Assembly: GCA_022616415.1 (NCBI GenBank)
Contig: JAKEEU010000107.1
Coordinates: forward strand, 84,681-148,680
Direction of reading: 5' to 3'
DNA length: 64,000 bases
From: Candidatus Zhuqueibacterota bacterium
GTDB lineage: Bacteria; Zhuqueibacterota; Zhuqueibacteria; Zhuqueibacterales; Zhuqueibacteraceae
Of the stretch, positions 24,579 to 32,795 are shown one piece after another (the first letter of the stretch is position 1; each line of letters opens with the position of its first letter). The notes under the pieces were generated by a model. That model worked only from the letters and a program-made list of their open reading frames with translations. It did no database searches and was not told the DNA's origin. The position numbers were made by a program, and so were the translations under genes.

Positions 24579-25499
24579 CTATTGATTCATCCGTTGCAAA
24601 TGACGCTTGAGTTTGTTGGGCGACCAGCCCAGCATTTTCGCGGCGCGGGTTTTGTTGTTGGAAGTGAACGCCAGCACGCGCTGGACATAGGCATTGAGCA
24701 ACATCTCTGCAGTCCATTGCCGGTTTTCTGCAGTTGTTAACAACGCCCCTTGTTGCACCTCCAACGGCAGATGCTCGATCTCGATGCGCTGGCCTGCCGT
24801 GGTAACAACAATGGATTCCATGATCATCTTCAGCTCGCAGATATTGCCCGGCCAATCGTAATTCATCAGACAAGACCGGGCTTCCTGAGAGATGCTGAGT
24901 TTTCTCTTGTAGCGTTGCCCAAACTCCCGCAAAAAGAATTCGACAAACACCTCAATGTCCTCCCGGCGCTCGCGCAGAGGAGGAATGGTGAGCGTATAGC
25001 CTTTGATGCGATAATAAAAATCGCTGCGGAATTTGCCGGATTGAATGTGTTGTTGAATATCCACGTTCGTTGCGGAGATCAGGCGGAACTCGGTGGTCAC
25101 CAGCTCTCGTCCACCGACGCGCCGAAACTGTTTGGTTTCGAGCACGTTCAGTAATTTGATCTGCAACTCCTCATCAAGATTTTCGATCTCGTCGAGGAAG
25201 AGCGTGCCGCCACACGCTAGGTCCAGGTAGCCGTTCTTTTGTTCGATGGCGCCGGTAAAGGCGCCCTTTTCATGTCCGAACAGCTCGCTTTCCAACAGAC
25301 CGCGGCTCATCGCGGCGCAATCGAGGGGGAAAAATACGCCATTGCGCCCGCTGCGGCGATGGACATGCTCGGCCATAACGTTCTTGCCCGTTCCCGTCTC
25401 GCCGTGAATGAAAAGGGCAACATTTGAGGCGGCGATTGATTCGGCCTCCTGAACCAATTGTTGCATGGTTTGGTTCTGGAAGAGCAGCAAATGTGACAT
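24579..25499 (-). CDS. Sigma-54-dependent activator without sensor domain
   Basis: 306-residue AAA+ transcription activator. Walker A GETGTGKN, the sigma-54-contacting loop GAFTGA (in GHEKGAFTGA), Walker B GGTLFLDEIE, arginine fingers near FRSDFYYR, and a C-terminal Fis-type helix-turn-helix (TRAAKMLGWSPNKLKRHLQRM). The usual N-terminal receiver or PAS domain is missing; the protein begins about 20 residues before the AAA+ fold, so activity may be controlled by level or a partner, as in PspF. ATG 25499 follows GAAGGTGA. Target promoters are not evident here. Confidence 0.85.
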   Translation of the reverse strand: MSHLLLFQNQTMQQLVQEAESIAASNVALFIHGETGTGKNVMAEHVHRRSGRNGVFFPLDCAAMSRGLLESELFGHEKGAFTGAIEQKNGYLDLACGGTLFLDEIENLDEELQIKLLNVLETKQFRRVGGRELVTTEFRLISATNVDIQQHIQSGKFRSDFYYRIKGYTLTIPPLRERREDIEVFVEFFLREFGQRYKRKLSISQEARSCLMNYDWPGNICELKMIMESIVVTTAGQRIEIEHLPLEVQQGALLTTAENRQWTAEMLLNAYVQRVLAFTSNNKTRAAKMLGWSPNKLKRHLQRMNQ

Positions 25500-25768
25500 G
25501 AATTCACCTTCGTAAAAGAATAACCAGGCGGCAGTTCCCAAAAGTCTGAAATCGAGTCGCGCTTTAAAAACGATGGGCAAGGGGAGGAGGGGAGAACAGA
25601 AGCAGTACCGAGCTGAAAATATCCTTTAACGTTGGCAGAATGGCGTGCACCGGGAACCAGCATTCTCCCTTTACCCAGCCATGTTGCTCCTTAAAGTTTC
25701 GCTAAAAAGATAAACAAAGCCAAAGCTCATGTCAACAGCATAAGAATATGGCGTTCCATTACGAGTTA
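25500..25768. other. Intergenic region between nuoN and the sigma-54 activator
   Basis: About 270 bp. No gene or clear promoter seen apart from the GTAGC hairpin at 25769-25790 next to the nuoN stop. Confidence 0.4.
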
Positions 25769-25790
25769 ACAGACAAGCTGTCTGTGCTAC
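25769..25790 (-). repeat. Stop-adjacent hairpin with GTAGC motif, nuoN copy
   Basis: After the nuoN stop TAA (25793-25795), the minus strand reads ATGTAGC and then the hairpin ACAGAC-AGCTT-GTCTGT (25769-25785). Confidence 0.65.
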
Positions 25791-25792
25791 AT

Positions 25793-27301
25793 TTACATCA
25801 GCGACCGCGCCAGCGCTTGAAACTTGTCCATCCACTGTCCGGGGAACAGGCCCAAATTCAGCGTGGCAAAAACGGCGATGCCCAACGCGATGACGACGGC
25901 CGGCAGTGGCGTCACCGGCGCTTTTTCTCCCTCGGGTTCCTGCATGAACATGACGACGACGATGCCGAGATAATAATACAAGCTGATCATGGAATTGATG
26001 ACGCCCAAAATGACGAGCCAGATATAGCCGGCTTGCACGGCGCCGCTGAAGACGTAAAATTTGGCGAGAAATCCGGCGGTCGGCGGAATGCCGGAGAGGG
26101 AAAACATGAAGATCGCCATGGCTAACGCCGCAAACGGGCGGCGATACGCCAGCCCGCGATATTCCGAAATGTTGACATATTCCTGCTCGGACTTTGCCAG
26201 CAGGGCCACGACGCCGAACGCGCCGACGTTCATAAATGTATAACTCAGCAAATAAAACAAAATGCCGGCGTGGCCGTTTTCATTGTTGGCAATCGCGCCG
26301 ATGAGAATATAGCCGGCGTGCGCAATCGACGAGTAGGCCAGCATGCGTTTGACATTCTCCTGCCGCAGCGCGATGATGTTGCCGAGCGTCATCGTGGCAA
26401 CGGCGATGACCCAAAAAATTTGCTGCCACATGGCATCCGTCATGATATTGGACGCGAGCAGCAGGCGCAAGAGCGCTGCAAAACCTGCGGCTTTCGAGCC
26501 GGTTGCCATGAACGCCGAAATCGGCGTGGGCGCGCCTTGATAAACATCCGGCGCCCAGGCGTGGAACGGCACCAGGGCGATTTTAAATCCGAAGCCGATA
26601 ACCATCAGCACCAAGCCGGTGATGAACAGAGAAGGCCACTCGGCGAGGCCGGAATCCGGATGCGAAGCCGGCGTTGAAGCCGTTGTTGCGCTCAAGTGTT
26701 GACGCACGGCCTCCGCCAACTTGGTTAGACTCGCGCTGCCGGCGCTGCCGTAGATCAGCGCGATGCCATAGAGCAAAAAGCCGCTGGCAAAAGCGCCGAG
26801 CAGAAAATATTTAAACGAAGCTTCCAGCGCTTTGGGATCCGTGCGGCGAAAGCCGGCGAGCACGTACAAAGAAACCGAAAGCGTTTCCAGGCCGAGAAAG
26901 AGCGTCAGCAGGTGGGCGCTGGAGGCCATCAGCATCATGCCGACCGTGGCAAAAATGATCAGCGTGAAATACTCGCTATACAGCAGATATTTTTCTTCGA
27001 GAGAATTTAGCGACAACATGACCGTCAAGCCGGCGGAGATGATGAACAGGCAGCGAAATCCCACGGCAAATTTATCGACGGTGATCATGCCATAAAAAGC
27101 CGTGGCGGGTTCGCCACCCCAGTGCTGGGTTGCGAAGAGCAAGCTCACCGCGAAGCCGATCAACACGACAGCCAGCAGCGCTTCGCTATAAAGGCGCGGA
27201 AAGATCAAGCCCAGCGCCAAAACGAGAAATCCGAGCAGCACCAGCGTCAGCTCCGGAGCGAGAAGATAGAAATCTTGAAAGGTGAGGCTTGAGAGGTTCA
27301 T
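25793..27301 (-). CDS. nuoN: NADH-quinone oxidoreductase subunit N
   Basis: Proton-pumping membrane subunit of complex I, antiporter-like family, 502 residues with about 14 helices. The transport helix with the conserved Lys appears in FGFKIALVPFHAWAPDVYQGAPTP, and another in KRMLAYSSIAHAGYILIG. Glutamates of helix 5 are in GLETLSVSLYVL. The ATG overlaps the nuoM stop by 4 bp. Last gene of the nuoJKLMN run; its stop is followed by a GTAGC hairpin. Confidence 0.93.
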   Translation of the reverse strand: MNLSSLTFQDFYLLAPELTLVLLGFLVLALGLIFPRLYSEALLAVVLIGFAVSLLFATQHWGGEPATAFYGMITVDKFAVGFRCLFIISAGLTVMLSLNSLEEKYLLYSEYFTLIIFATVGMMLMASSAHLLTLFLGLETLSVSLYVLAGFRRTDPKALEASFKYFLLGAFASGFLLYGIALIYGSAGSASLTKLAEAVRQHLSATTASTPASHPDSGLAEWPSLFITGLVLMVIGFGFKIALVPFHAWAPDVYQGAPTPISAFMATGSKAAGFAALLRLLLASNIMTDAMWQQIFWVIAVATMTLGNIIALRQENVKRMLAYSSIAHAGYILIGAIANNENGHAGILFYLLSYTFMNVGAFGVVALLAKSEQEYVNISEYRGLAYRRPFAALAMAIFMFSLSGIPPTAGFLAKFYVFSGAVQAGYIWLVILGVINSMISLYYYLGIVVVMFMQEPEGEKAPVTPLPAVVIALGIAVFATLNLGLFPGQWMDKFQALARSLM

Positions 27302-28977
27302 TGTTGGTCACCATTTGTTTGAACATTCATCCTACTCTTACTTCTACTCGTACCCGCTTTTAAAAATTCTGAGAAGCGAGTACGAGTATGAGAAGGAGTA
27401 AGAGAATATGGTGATTGTTGTTGCGATGCATCGGCAAGCTCGAGCGGCGCCAGTTTCGGCGCTTCGTTCACGTGCTCGGCGCGGTATTGCACCGTGCGAA
27501 TCAGCGTGCTGACCGAGGTTTCCATTTTCGCCAGGAACGGCTGCGGCCAAACGCCGATCAAAATGATCATTGCCGTCACCGGCGCCAGCACGAAGATCTC
27601 GCGGAGCGAGAGATCGGCGAGCTTTTGGTTCTCCTCTTTGTCCAATTTGCCGAACATGACGCGCTGAAACATTTTGAGCATGTACACCGCGGCGAAAATC
27701 ACGCCGGTGGTTGCAATCACGGCGTACCAACGATTGGTGAGAAACGTGCCGAGCAGCACGAGAAACTCGCCGACGAAGCCGTTAAGCCCCGGCAGGCCGA
27801 TGGAAGACAAGGTCACGATCATGAAGAAAGTGGTAAAAACGGGAATCTGTTTGGCTAGGCCACCGAAATCTTCGATCATGCGCGTGTGGCGGCGCTCGTA
27901 AAGCATGCCGACGACCAAAAAGAGCGCGCCGGTGGAAAGCCCGTGATTGGCCATTTGCAGCAGTCCGCCTTGCAAGCCCTGGTGCGTCAGCGTGAAAATG
28001 CCGAGCATAACGAAGCCGAGATGGCTCACCGAAGAATACGCCACGAGCTTTTTGATATCCGGCTGCACCATCGACACCCAGGCGCCGTAGATGATGCCGA
28101 TGATGGCAAGAATCGAAATCAGCGGCGTCAACTGCAGCGCCGCATTCGGAAACAGCGGCAGGCAGAAACGCAGAAAACCGTATGTTCCCATCTTCAGCAA
28201 CACGCCGGCCAGAATAACCGAGCCGGCGGTCGGCGCCTCCACGTGCGCGTCCGGCAGCCAGGTGTGGAACGGAAACATCGGCACTTTGATGGCGAAGGAA
28301 AGCCCGAACGCAAGAAAGAGCCAAACTTGATAGTTCGCCGGGAAGAGCAGGTCACGAATCTGCACGAGATCGAAAGTCAGCGTGCCGGCGATTTTGCCGT
28401 GATAGAAATAGATAAACAAAATGGCGACGAGCATCAACAAGCTGCCGACCATGGTATAGATGAAAAATTTCAACGCGGCGTAGATGCGGCGCGGCCCGCC
28501 CCAAACGCCGATGATGAAATACATCGGAATGAGCATCGCCTCCCAGAAGATGTAAAATAACAACAGATCGAGGCTGGCGAAGACGCCCATCATGCCGGTC
28601 TCCAGCAGCAGCATGGAGATGAGATAGCCTTTGACGCTGCGCTTGATGTCGTTCCACGATGCGAGAAAGATCAGCGGCATCAAAAACGCGGTGAGCACGA
28701 TCATCAGCAGGCTCAAGCCGTCGACGCCGACGTGATAGGTCGCGCCGAGTGCTGGAATCCACACATATTGCTCTTCAAATTGAAAAGCGGTGCGGCCATT
28801 GATAAAGCCGAAGAAAAGCGGCAGGCTCAGAGCAAATACGATGGTGCTCACTGCCACGGCGATGGCACGCAGCAGCTTGGTTTGCGCCGCCGGAATCAAG
28901 CTAATGATGATCGCGCCGGCAGTGGGGGCGAGAATCAGGATAGATAACAAAGGAAGGTTTTGATTGAGTTCGTGCAT
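27298..28977 (-). CDS. nuoM: NADH-quinone oxidoreductase subunit M, odd C-terminal tail
   Basis: Antiporter-like proton-pumping subunit, 559 residues. FYIFWEAMLIPMYFIIG (key Glu), IKVPMFPFHTWLPDAHVEAPT and KKLVAYSSVSHLGFVMLG are typical. The family normally ends near residue 500; here a tail of about 50 hydrophilic residues (SLTPSHTRTRFSEFLKAGTSRSKSR) is encoded by an inverted repeat (27331-27412), so it looks like repeat DNA read through into protein. ATG at 28977. The upstream neighbour is not nuoL but a foreign insert. Confidence 0.93.
   Translation of the reverse strand: MHELNQNLPLLSILILAPTAGAIIISLIPAAQTKLLRAIAVAVSTIVFALSLPLFFGFINGRTAFQFEEQYVWIPALGATYHVGVDGLSLLMIVLTAFLMPLIFLASWNDIKRSVKGYLISMLLLETGMMGVFASLDLLLFYIFWEAMLIPMYFIIGVWGGPRRIYAALKFFIYTMVGSLLMLVAILFIYFYHGKIAGTLTFDLVQIRDLLFPANYQVWLFLAFGLSFAIKVPMFPFHTWLPDAHVEAPTAGSVILAGVLLKMGTYGFLRFCLPLFPNAALQLTPLISILAIIGIIYGAWVSMVQPDIKKLVAYSSVSHLGFVMLGIFTLTHQGLQGGLLQMANHGLSTGALFLVVGMLYERRHTRMIEDFGGLAKQIPVFTTFFMIVTLSSIGLPGLNGFVGEFLVLLGTFLTNRWYAVIATTGVIFAAVYMLKMFQRVMFGKLDKEENQKLADLSLREIFVLAPVTAMIILIGVWPQPFLAKMETSVSTLIRTVQYRAEHVNEAPKLAPLELADASQQQSPYSLTPSHTRTRFSEFLKAGTSRSKSRMNVQTNGDQQ
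27331..27412. repeat. Inverted 'word' repeat inside the nuoM 3' end
   Basis: CTACTCTTACTTCTACTCGTA at the left is mirrored by TACGAGTATGAGAAGGAGTAAG at the right, around CCGCTTTT/GAAGCGAG. It codes for the extra C-terminal tail of NuoM. Confidence 0.65.
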
Positions 28978-28986
28978 ATTAGCGCT

Positions 28987-29688
28987 TTATCGATATAAGA
29001 ATGTGAACTGATCCCGGGTATATTTGATACAGCCTTCTAACCATTTGAGTATCCCACCGGCTTGCATCTTTTCCTGATGTGCATCATTTCCTTCAGAATG
29101 CCAACGTGCCGCCATGGCAAAGTGAAATTTTTCCGCTCTTTCCCATTCTACAACAGTACCTTCATGAGGTTCAATCTCAAGAGCTTCTGGATCGAATGTC
29201 TGTATCTCAGCATCTGCCTTAAACTCCGTTCGAACTCCGGCGGACTCTTTATTGATATGGCTTGGATAGATATGCCAATGAGGTTGTGCATGCCGTGCTA
29301 AATCGTTTTTCTGGGGACATGCCCATTCTGCTCTTAATAATGCAGATTTTCTATTATCAGTGGCTTCGCCTTTAAAGATCAATAAACTAACGGACACGAT
29401 GAGGTAAATTCCTTGGCGAAATTCGAACTCCAAAGATGCTGCTAACCAATATATTCCATTTTGTGATTTGAAAAATGGAATAACAGCGTATTTGTATTTG
29501 GCTTCTGCCTGCGTTGCTTCAGCGCCAGTTAATATGTATAATTTCCTATTACCAGGAATTCCGCGTTGTTCGTTGAAGCCTATATGCTTGTAGTTCAGAG
29601 TCTTCTCAATGACTTCCCTACAATCTTTTACAAAGTCATCCGGATCTAGCAGTTGTCCCATAGCTAGTTTTTTAGATTTCTTGGTCAT
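28987..29688 (-). CDS. Unknown protein coupled to a DNA methylase
   Basis: 233 residues, family not recognised. It begins 3 bp after the stop of the DNA methylase gene, so the two are very likely co-translated. Features seen: a basic N-terminus, an aromatic-rich core (YAVIPFFKSQNGIYWLAASLEFEF), a histidine cluster (HAQPHWHIYPSHIN) and a C-terminal segment FHFAMAARWHSEGNDAHQ. No nuclease motif (PD-(D/E)xK, HNH, PLD) is obvious. As partner of a methylase inserted in the nuo operon, it may be part of a restriction or phage-defence module; this is inference. Confidence 0.7.
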   Translation of the reverse strand: MTKKSKKLAMGQLLDPDDFVKDCREVIEKTLNYKHIGFNEQRGIPGNRKLYILTGAEATQAEAKYKYAVIPFFKSQNGIYWLAASLEFEFRQGIYLIVSVSLLIFKGEATDNRKSALLRAEWACPQKNDLARHAQPHWHIYPSHINKESAGVRTEFKADAEIQTFDPEALEIEPHEGTVVEWERAEKFHFAMAARWHSEGNDAHQEKMQAGGILKWLEGCIKYTRDQFTFLYR

Positions 29689-29691
29689 AAG

Positions 29692-32091
29692 CTACAGTTT
29701 CCTATCAATTCCATAAAGCAGATTAAGTAACTCCCCCTGCTGCTTATCATCGACAGCCAATCCTGCATGGATGCGCTTACCAAGTGCTGAAAGCCCAGAA
29801 ATTATTGTGGGGCTGAGCCGATCGCTGAACAGATCAGGGATAGCTATATTGTCCACAAATTTCTTCGACAGATTCCACTGTCCACCACCTACATGATTCG
29901 ACGTAGCGGACAACAAATCTGAAAAGAGAGAACTATTCAGAACAGCTAGATAGGCGAGTCCGACTTTCTGGGGAAACGATTTGGATGATTTTGCCCGCTT
30001 TGGCAACCAGCAATAGCCTTGAACTACCACAAAGTCACCGGTTGCGTCCCATGCAAAAGAACCCGCATCACCGAAGTATGTGGATACTAACTTAGGACTG
30101 CGATCTACCTGCCAAGCCCTATGCCTGATGAGTTCCCACCATCTTTCGGGCTTGACTGTTTGACGGGCGAGGAACGCACTCTTAACTGGCAAAAGATATT
30201 CTTTGTAATACTCTTTAAGTACTTTTCGAAGTTCGTGTTCACTTTCAATCTCATTGTTATCGTATGGATAAAAAACGTACGCAACATCGCCCAAAAATCC
30301 ATGCTGAATCGATTTGTTAACGACCGCTGGGCGAAAGTATTGTTTTTCATCTTCCGGCAGGTTGATCCATTCGTTCTTTTTCAGTACGAAAACTGGGTTA
30401 TGGCCTGTGCGAATTCCCTGTTTGACATCAAACAGGTCTTTTACCTTGGGCAAATGGTTAAGACTTTGGAGCAGTTTCCATGAGCTGTAAGGCCGAGGCA
30501 CCCAATTGTTGCTGTTACGTCCAAGCGTCGGGTTAAGATAGATACTGAAGCCATCCTTTATTAGCGGATAGGTGTTTGGGCCGCCAAAGTAGCGAGTTTT
30601 TCGCAGAGCCCTCAGCCCTGCGGAGGTAGAACTGGTCCGATGATCTGCCCAAAAGGCTACGGCGGGTTCTTTAGTGCCAGCTTCCTTTTTCGCCACATAA
30701 AATGCCGTATCAATCATCGCGCCTGCAAATAGCAGATGACTACCCAGCCGGGCGATTAGTTTGGGCGACATTTGCTCGCTAAGTCGTTCGCGAAGTTTTT
30801 CTGCAGAGGTTCCATCGAGAATTGATGCGGGTAGAATGCTACCCAGCACTCCCCCTTCGCGGATACAGGATGAGGCTTTCCAAAGAAATGCATGCGAGAG
30901 ATCGGGGCGCTGCTTAACAAGTTCACCCAAAACCTCGGATACGGCATTTCGCTGCAGAGCGTTCATATCTTGCCATGACACGAAAGGCGGATTCATCAAG
31001 ACCAAGTCCACATTTTGCGGCCACTCTTGATCAGAATGCAAAGAATTCGTGCAGCGAATTTGTACAGTGACGTCGGCTCGAATACCCCGCGTTTCCCACG
31101 CCAGCACGAAGTTGGCCATGTCGCATGCGGCTTCAGAATCGTCCCAGCCAATTAACTTGATTTGTCCCCCAAATCGCTTGAGTTTAAGCTGGCGAAGGGC
31201 TTCGCGTAAAAATTCCCCAGATCCACACGCCGGATCAAATATGACTATTGTTTGTTCTCCTTGCTTGAGCGCTGAGAACGATTCCTCGACGAGTGTCCTC
31301 GCAAGCGCAGGTGGAGTAAAATGAAACCCCGTGCCTTTGCTTGCTTTGCTCACTTGTACTGGTGCAGGTACGAAGCCATCAAACATCATCTGCATCTGTT
31401 TTTGAAAAGCAAAAACAGCTTCATAGTGAGCCTCTTGAAATAATTGACCGGAGGCATGACGAAGCAACAGAGTAAGATTCGGGGCCAGGCTGTCGATTGG
31501 CCTTCCTTGAACTAATTCATCTTGTAATGTACTCCAATCGGCCTCTCGAATGTTACTCGCAATCTCAATAGCTGCTTTACTGAGCCGCCAATCTTCCAGC
31601 ACCAATCCTCCACGTTCGGCTTGGTCAGTCGCACAGGCAAGAAGATAGAGAAACGCTTTTAACGAGCTAGTTCCATCGAATTTACTTCCCAGGACTGCTC
31701 TCAGACTTCTAAATACCCTGATAACGTGAGACACAACCGAAAGCTCTGGTCGCGGAGAGTTGTTTTCGAGGTACGCATGAAACTTTTCCAAATTATCATA
31801 CACGCTCTTATGACTGTAGCGTTCTATCGAAGCTCTCGTTTGATCCCACCTCTGTACCTCAATGTTTTCACCAACTAAAGCAATATAATGCCCGACATTC
31901 GATGACCAAGCAAAATTGCGGGTGTCATCGCCTAGCTGAAAGCGCCCAAAGTCCAAACAGAAATTGCCCCGTACGCCATTCAGCAGTACAAAGGCTTGCT
32001 CTTTCTCTTGATCGCTAAATAGGGGAACAGGGAGAAGTCCTAGTTCCGTACGCCAGAGATTGATGTCAGCTAAATGCAAGTCATGAGGCAT
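29692..32091 (-). CDS. N6-adenine DNA methylase, type II/Eco57I-like
   Basis: 799 residues. The AdoMet site DPACGSGEFL is near 285 and the catalytic motif NPPF near 364, as in N6-adenine methylases. The N-terminal 250 residues hold a segment (FAWSSNVGHYIALVGENIEVQRWDQTRASIERY) resembling the restriction-like or helical N-termini of fused R-M enzymes, but I cannot see an intact PD-(D/E)xK site. Residues about 500-780 would be the target-recognition region. It is encoded between nuoL and nuoM with a downstream partner of unknown function, so a defence role is plausible. Confidence 0.85.
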   Translation of the reverse strand: MPHDLHLADINLWRTELGLLPVPLFSDQEKEQAFVLLNGVRGNFCLDFGRFQLGDDTRNFAWSSNVGHYIALVGENIEVQRWDQTRASIERYSHKSVYDNLEKFHAYLENNSPRPELSVVSHVIRVFRSLRAVLGSKFDGTSSLKAFLYLLACATDQAERGGLVLEDWRLSKAAIEIASNIREADWSTLQDELVQGRPIDSLAPNLTLLLRHASGQLFQEAHYEAVFAFQKQMQMMFDGFVPAPVQVSKASKGTGFHFTPPALARTLVEESFSALKQGEQTIVIFDPACGSGEFLREALRQLKLKRFGGQIKLIGWDDSEAACDMANFVLAWETRGIRADVTVQIRCTNSLHSDQEWPQNVDLVLMNPPFVSWQDMNALQRNAVSEVLGELVKQRPDLSHAFLWKASSCIREGGVLGSILPASILDGTSAEKLRERLSEQMSPKLIARLGSHLLFAGAMIDTAFYVAKKEAGTKEPAVAFWADHRTSSTSAGLRALRKTRYFGGPNTYPLIKDGFSIYLNPTLGRNSNNWVPRPYSSWKLLQSLNHLPKVKDLFDVKQGIRTGHNPVFVLKKNEWINLPEDEKQYFRPAVVNKSIQHGFLGDVAYVFYPYDNNEIESEHELRKVLKEYYKEYLLPVKSAFLARQTVKPERWWELIRHRAWQVDRSPKLVSTYFGDAGSFAWDATGDFVVVQGYCWLPKRAKSSKSFPQKVGLAYLAVLNSSLFSDLLSATSNHVGGGQWNLSKKFVDNIAIPDLFSDRLSPTIISGLSALGKRIHAGLAVDDKQQGELLNLLYGIDRKL

Positions 32092-32094
32092 AAT

Positions 32095-32280
32095 CTAATA
32101 TTCCCTGAGTTTTCTCATAGTGTTGGCGCTGAGGAGACAACGTAACCTAAAAGCGATGTATACGAGAATTACATCAGCCCGATTATAGATTGTCATACAC
32201 AGCATCTTCCTCGTTGTCCCAGACCTCAGTCAGAGAATGATTTAATGTTTTGAGCCAATCGTTAACACGAGTGGTTTCTG
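32095..32280 (-). pseudogene. Remnant of a MazE/MazF-type toxin-antitoxin pair
   Basis: On the minus strand, about 32280-32183 reads VNDWLKTLNHSLTEVWDNEE DAVYDNL and stops, the usual end of a MazE-like antitoxin. Overlapping it, ATG 32196 opens MTIYNRADVILVYIAF, the usual first strand of a MazF/PemK toxin (x-x-x-GDVILV-x-F-P-F), which then runs off into unrelated residues and stops at 32095. Most of the toxin and the antitoxin start are gone. It lies directly before the methylase gene. Confidence 0.6.
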
Positions 32281-32285
32281 CCTCC

Positions 32286-32747
32286 TTATTTCCAAAATCC
32301 CTCATGTACATTTTTCGCTTCTTCCTCGATGGCGGGACCGATCACTTCTATCCCACCATGACCGAGAATTGTCCGGCAAGAAGGAAGCGCTTGGTTTGCG
32401 GTGTTGCCAATGAAGGCGTAAAAGCTTTGCGCGCTCAAAGCAAAAATGACTCTTCGGACATTGCTCCAATATATCGCGCCGGCGCACATCGGACATGGCT
32501 CGGTGCTCGTGTAAAGCGTACACCTCGCCAACGTTTCGGGAGCGAATTTCTGTGAGGCTTGCCGCACGAGATTCGTTTCTGCATGTCCGGTGCAGTCGCG
32601 CTCGGTTAGCACGGTGTTCTCGGCTTGCAAAATGACGTCACCGTTTTCATCGACGAGCAGAGCGCCAAAGGGGTGGTTGCCGTGCTCACGTGCCCGTCGC
32701 GCAACGTCGATGGCGGCTCGCAGATATTTCAAATCGTTTTCGGTCAA
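32286..32747 (-). CDS. Nucleoside/base deaminase (CDA fold)
   Basis: 153-residue zinc deaminase. Zinc and catalytic residues in GHAETNLVR and TEPCPMCAGAIYW. The sequence is closer to the guanine/nucleoside deaminase type than to the tRNA adenosine deaminase TadA, but the substrate is not certain. It lies between nuoL and the methylase on the same strand and may belong to the inserted cargo. ATG 32747. Confidence 0.83.
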   Translation of the reverse strand: MTENDLKYLRAAIDVARRAREHGNHPFGALLVDENGDVILQAENTVLTERDCTGHAETNLVRQASQKFAPETLARCTLYTSTEPCPMCAGAIYWSNVRRVIFALSAQSFYAFIGNTANQALPSCRTILGHGGIEVIGPAIEEEAKNVHEGFWK

Positions 32748-32772
32748 TTTGCTCTCAAAAATGACTTCGTTT

Positions 32773-32795
32773 GCAGACTGGTAGTCTGCGTTACG
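32773..32795 (-). repeat. Stop-adjacent hairpin with GTAAC motif, nuoL copy
   Basis: The nuoL stop TAA (32796-32798) is followed on the minus strand by CGTAAC and the hairpin GCAGAC-TACCA-GTCTGC (32773-32789), nearly the same as the yhaN copy at 5557-5579. Confidence 0.75.
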
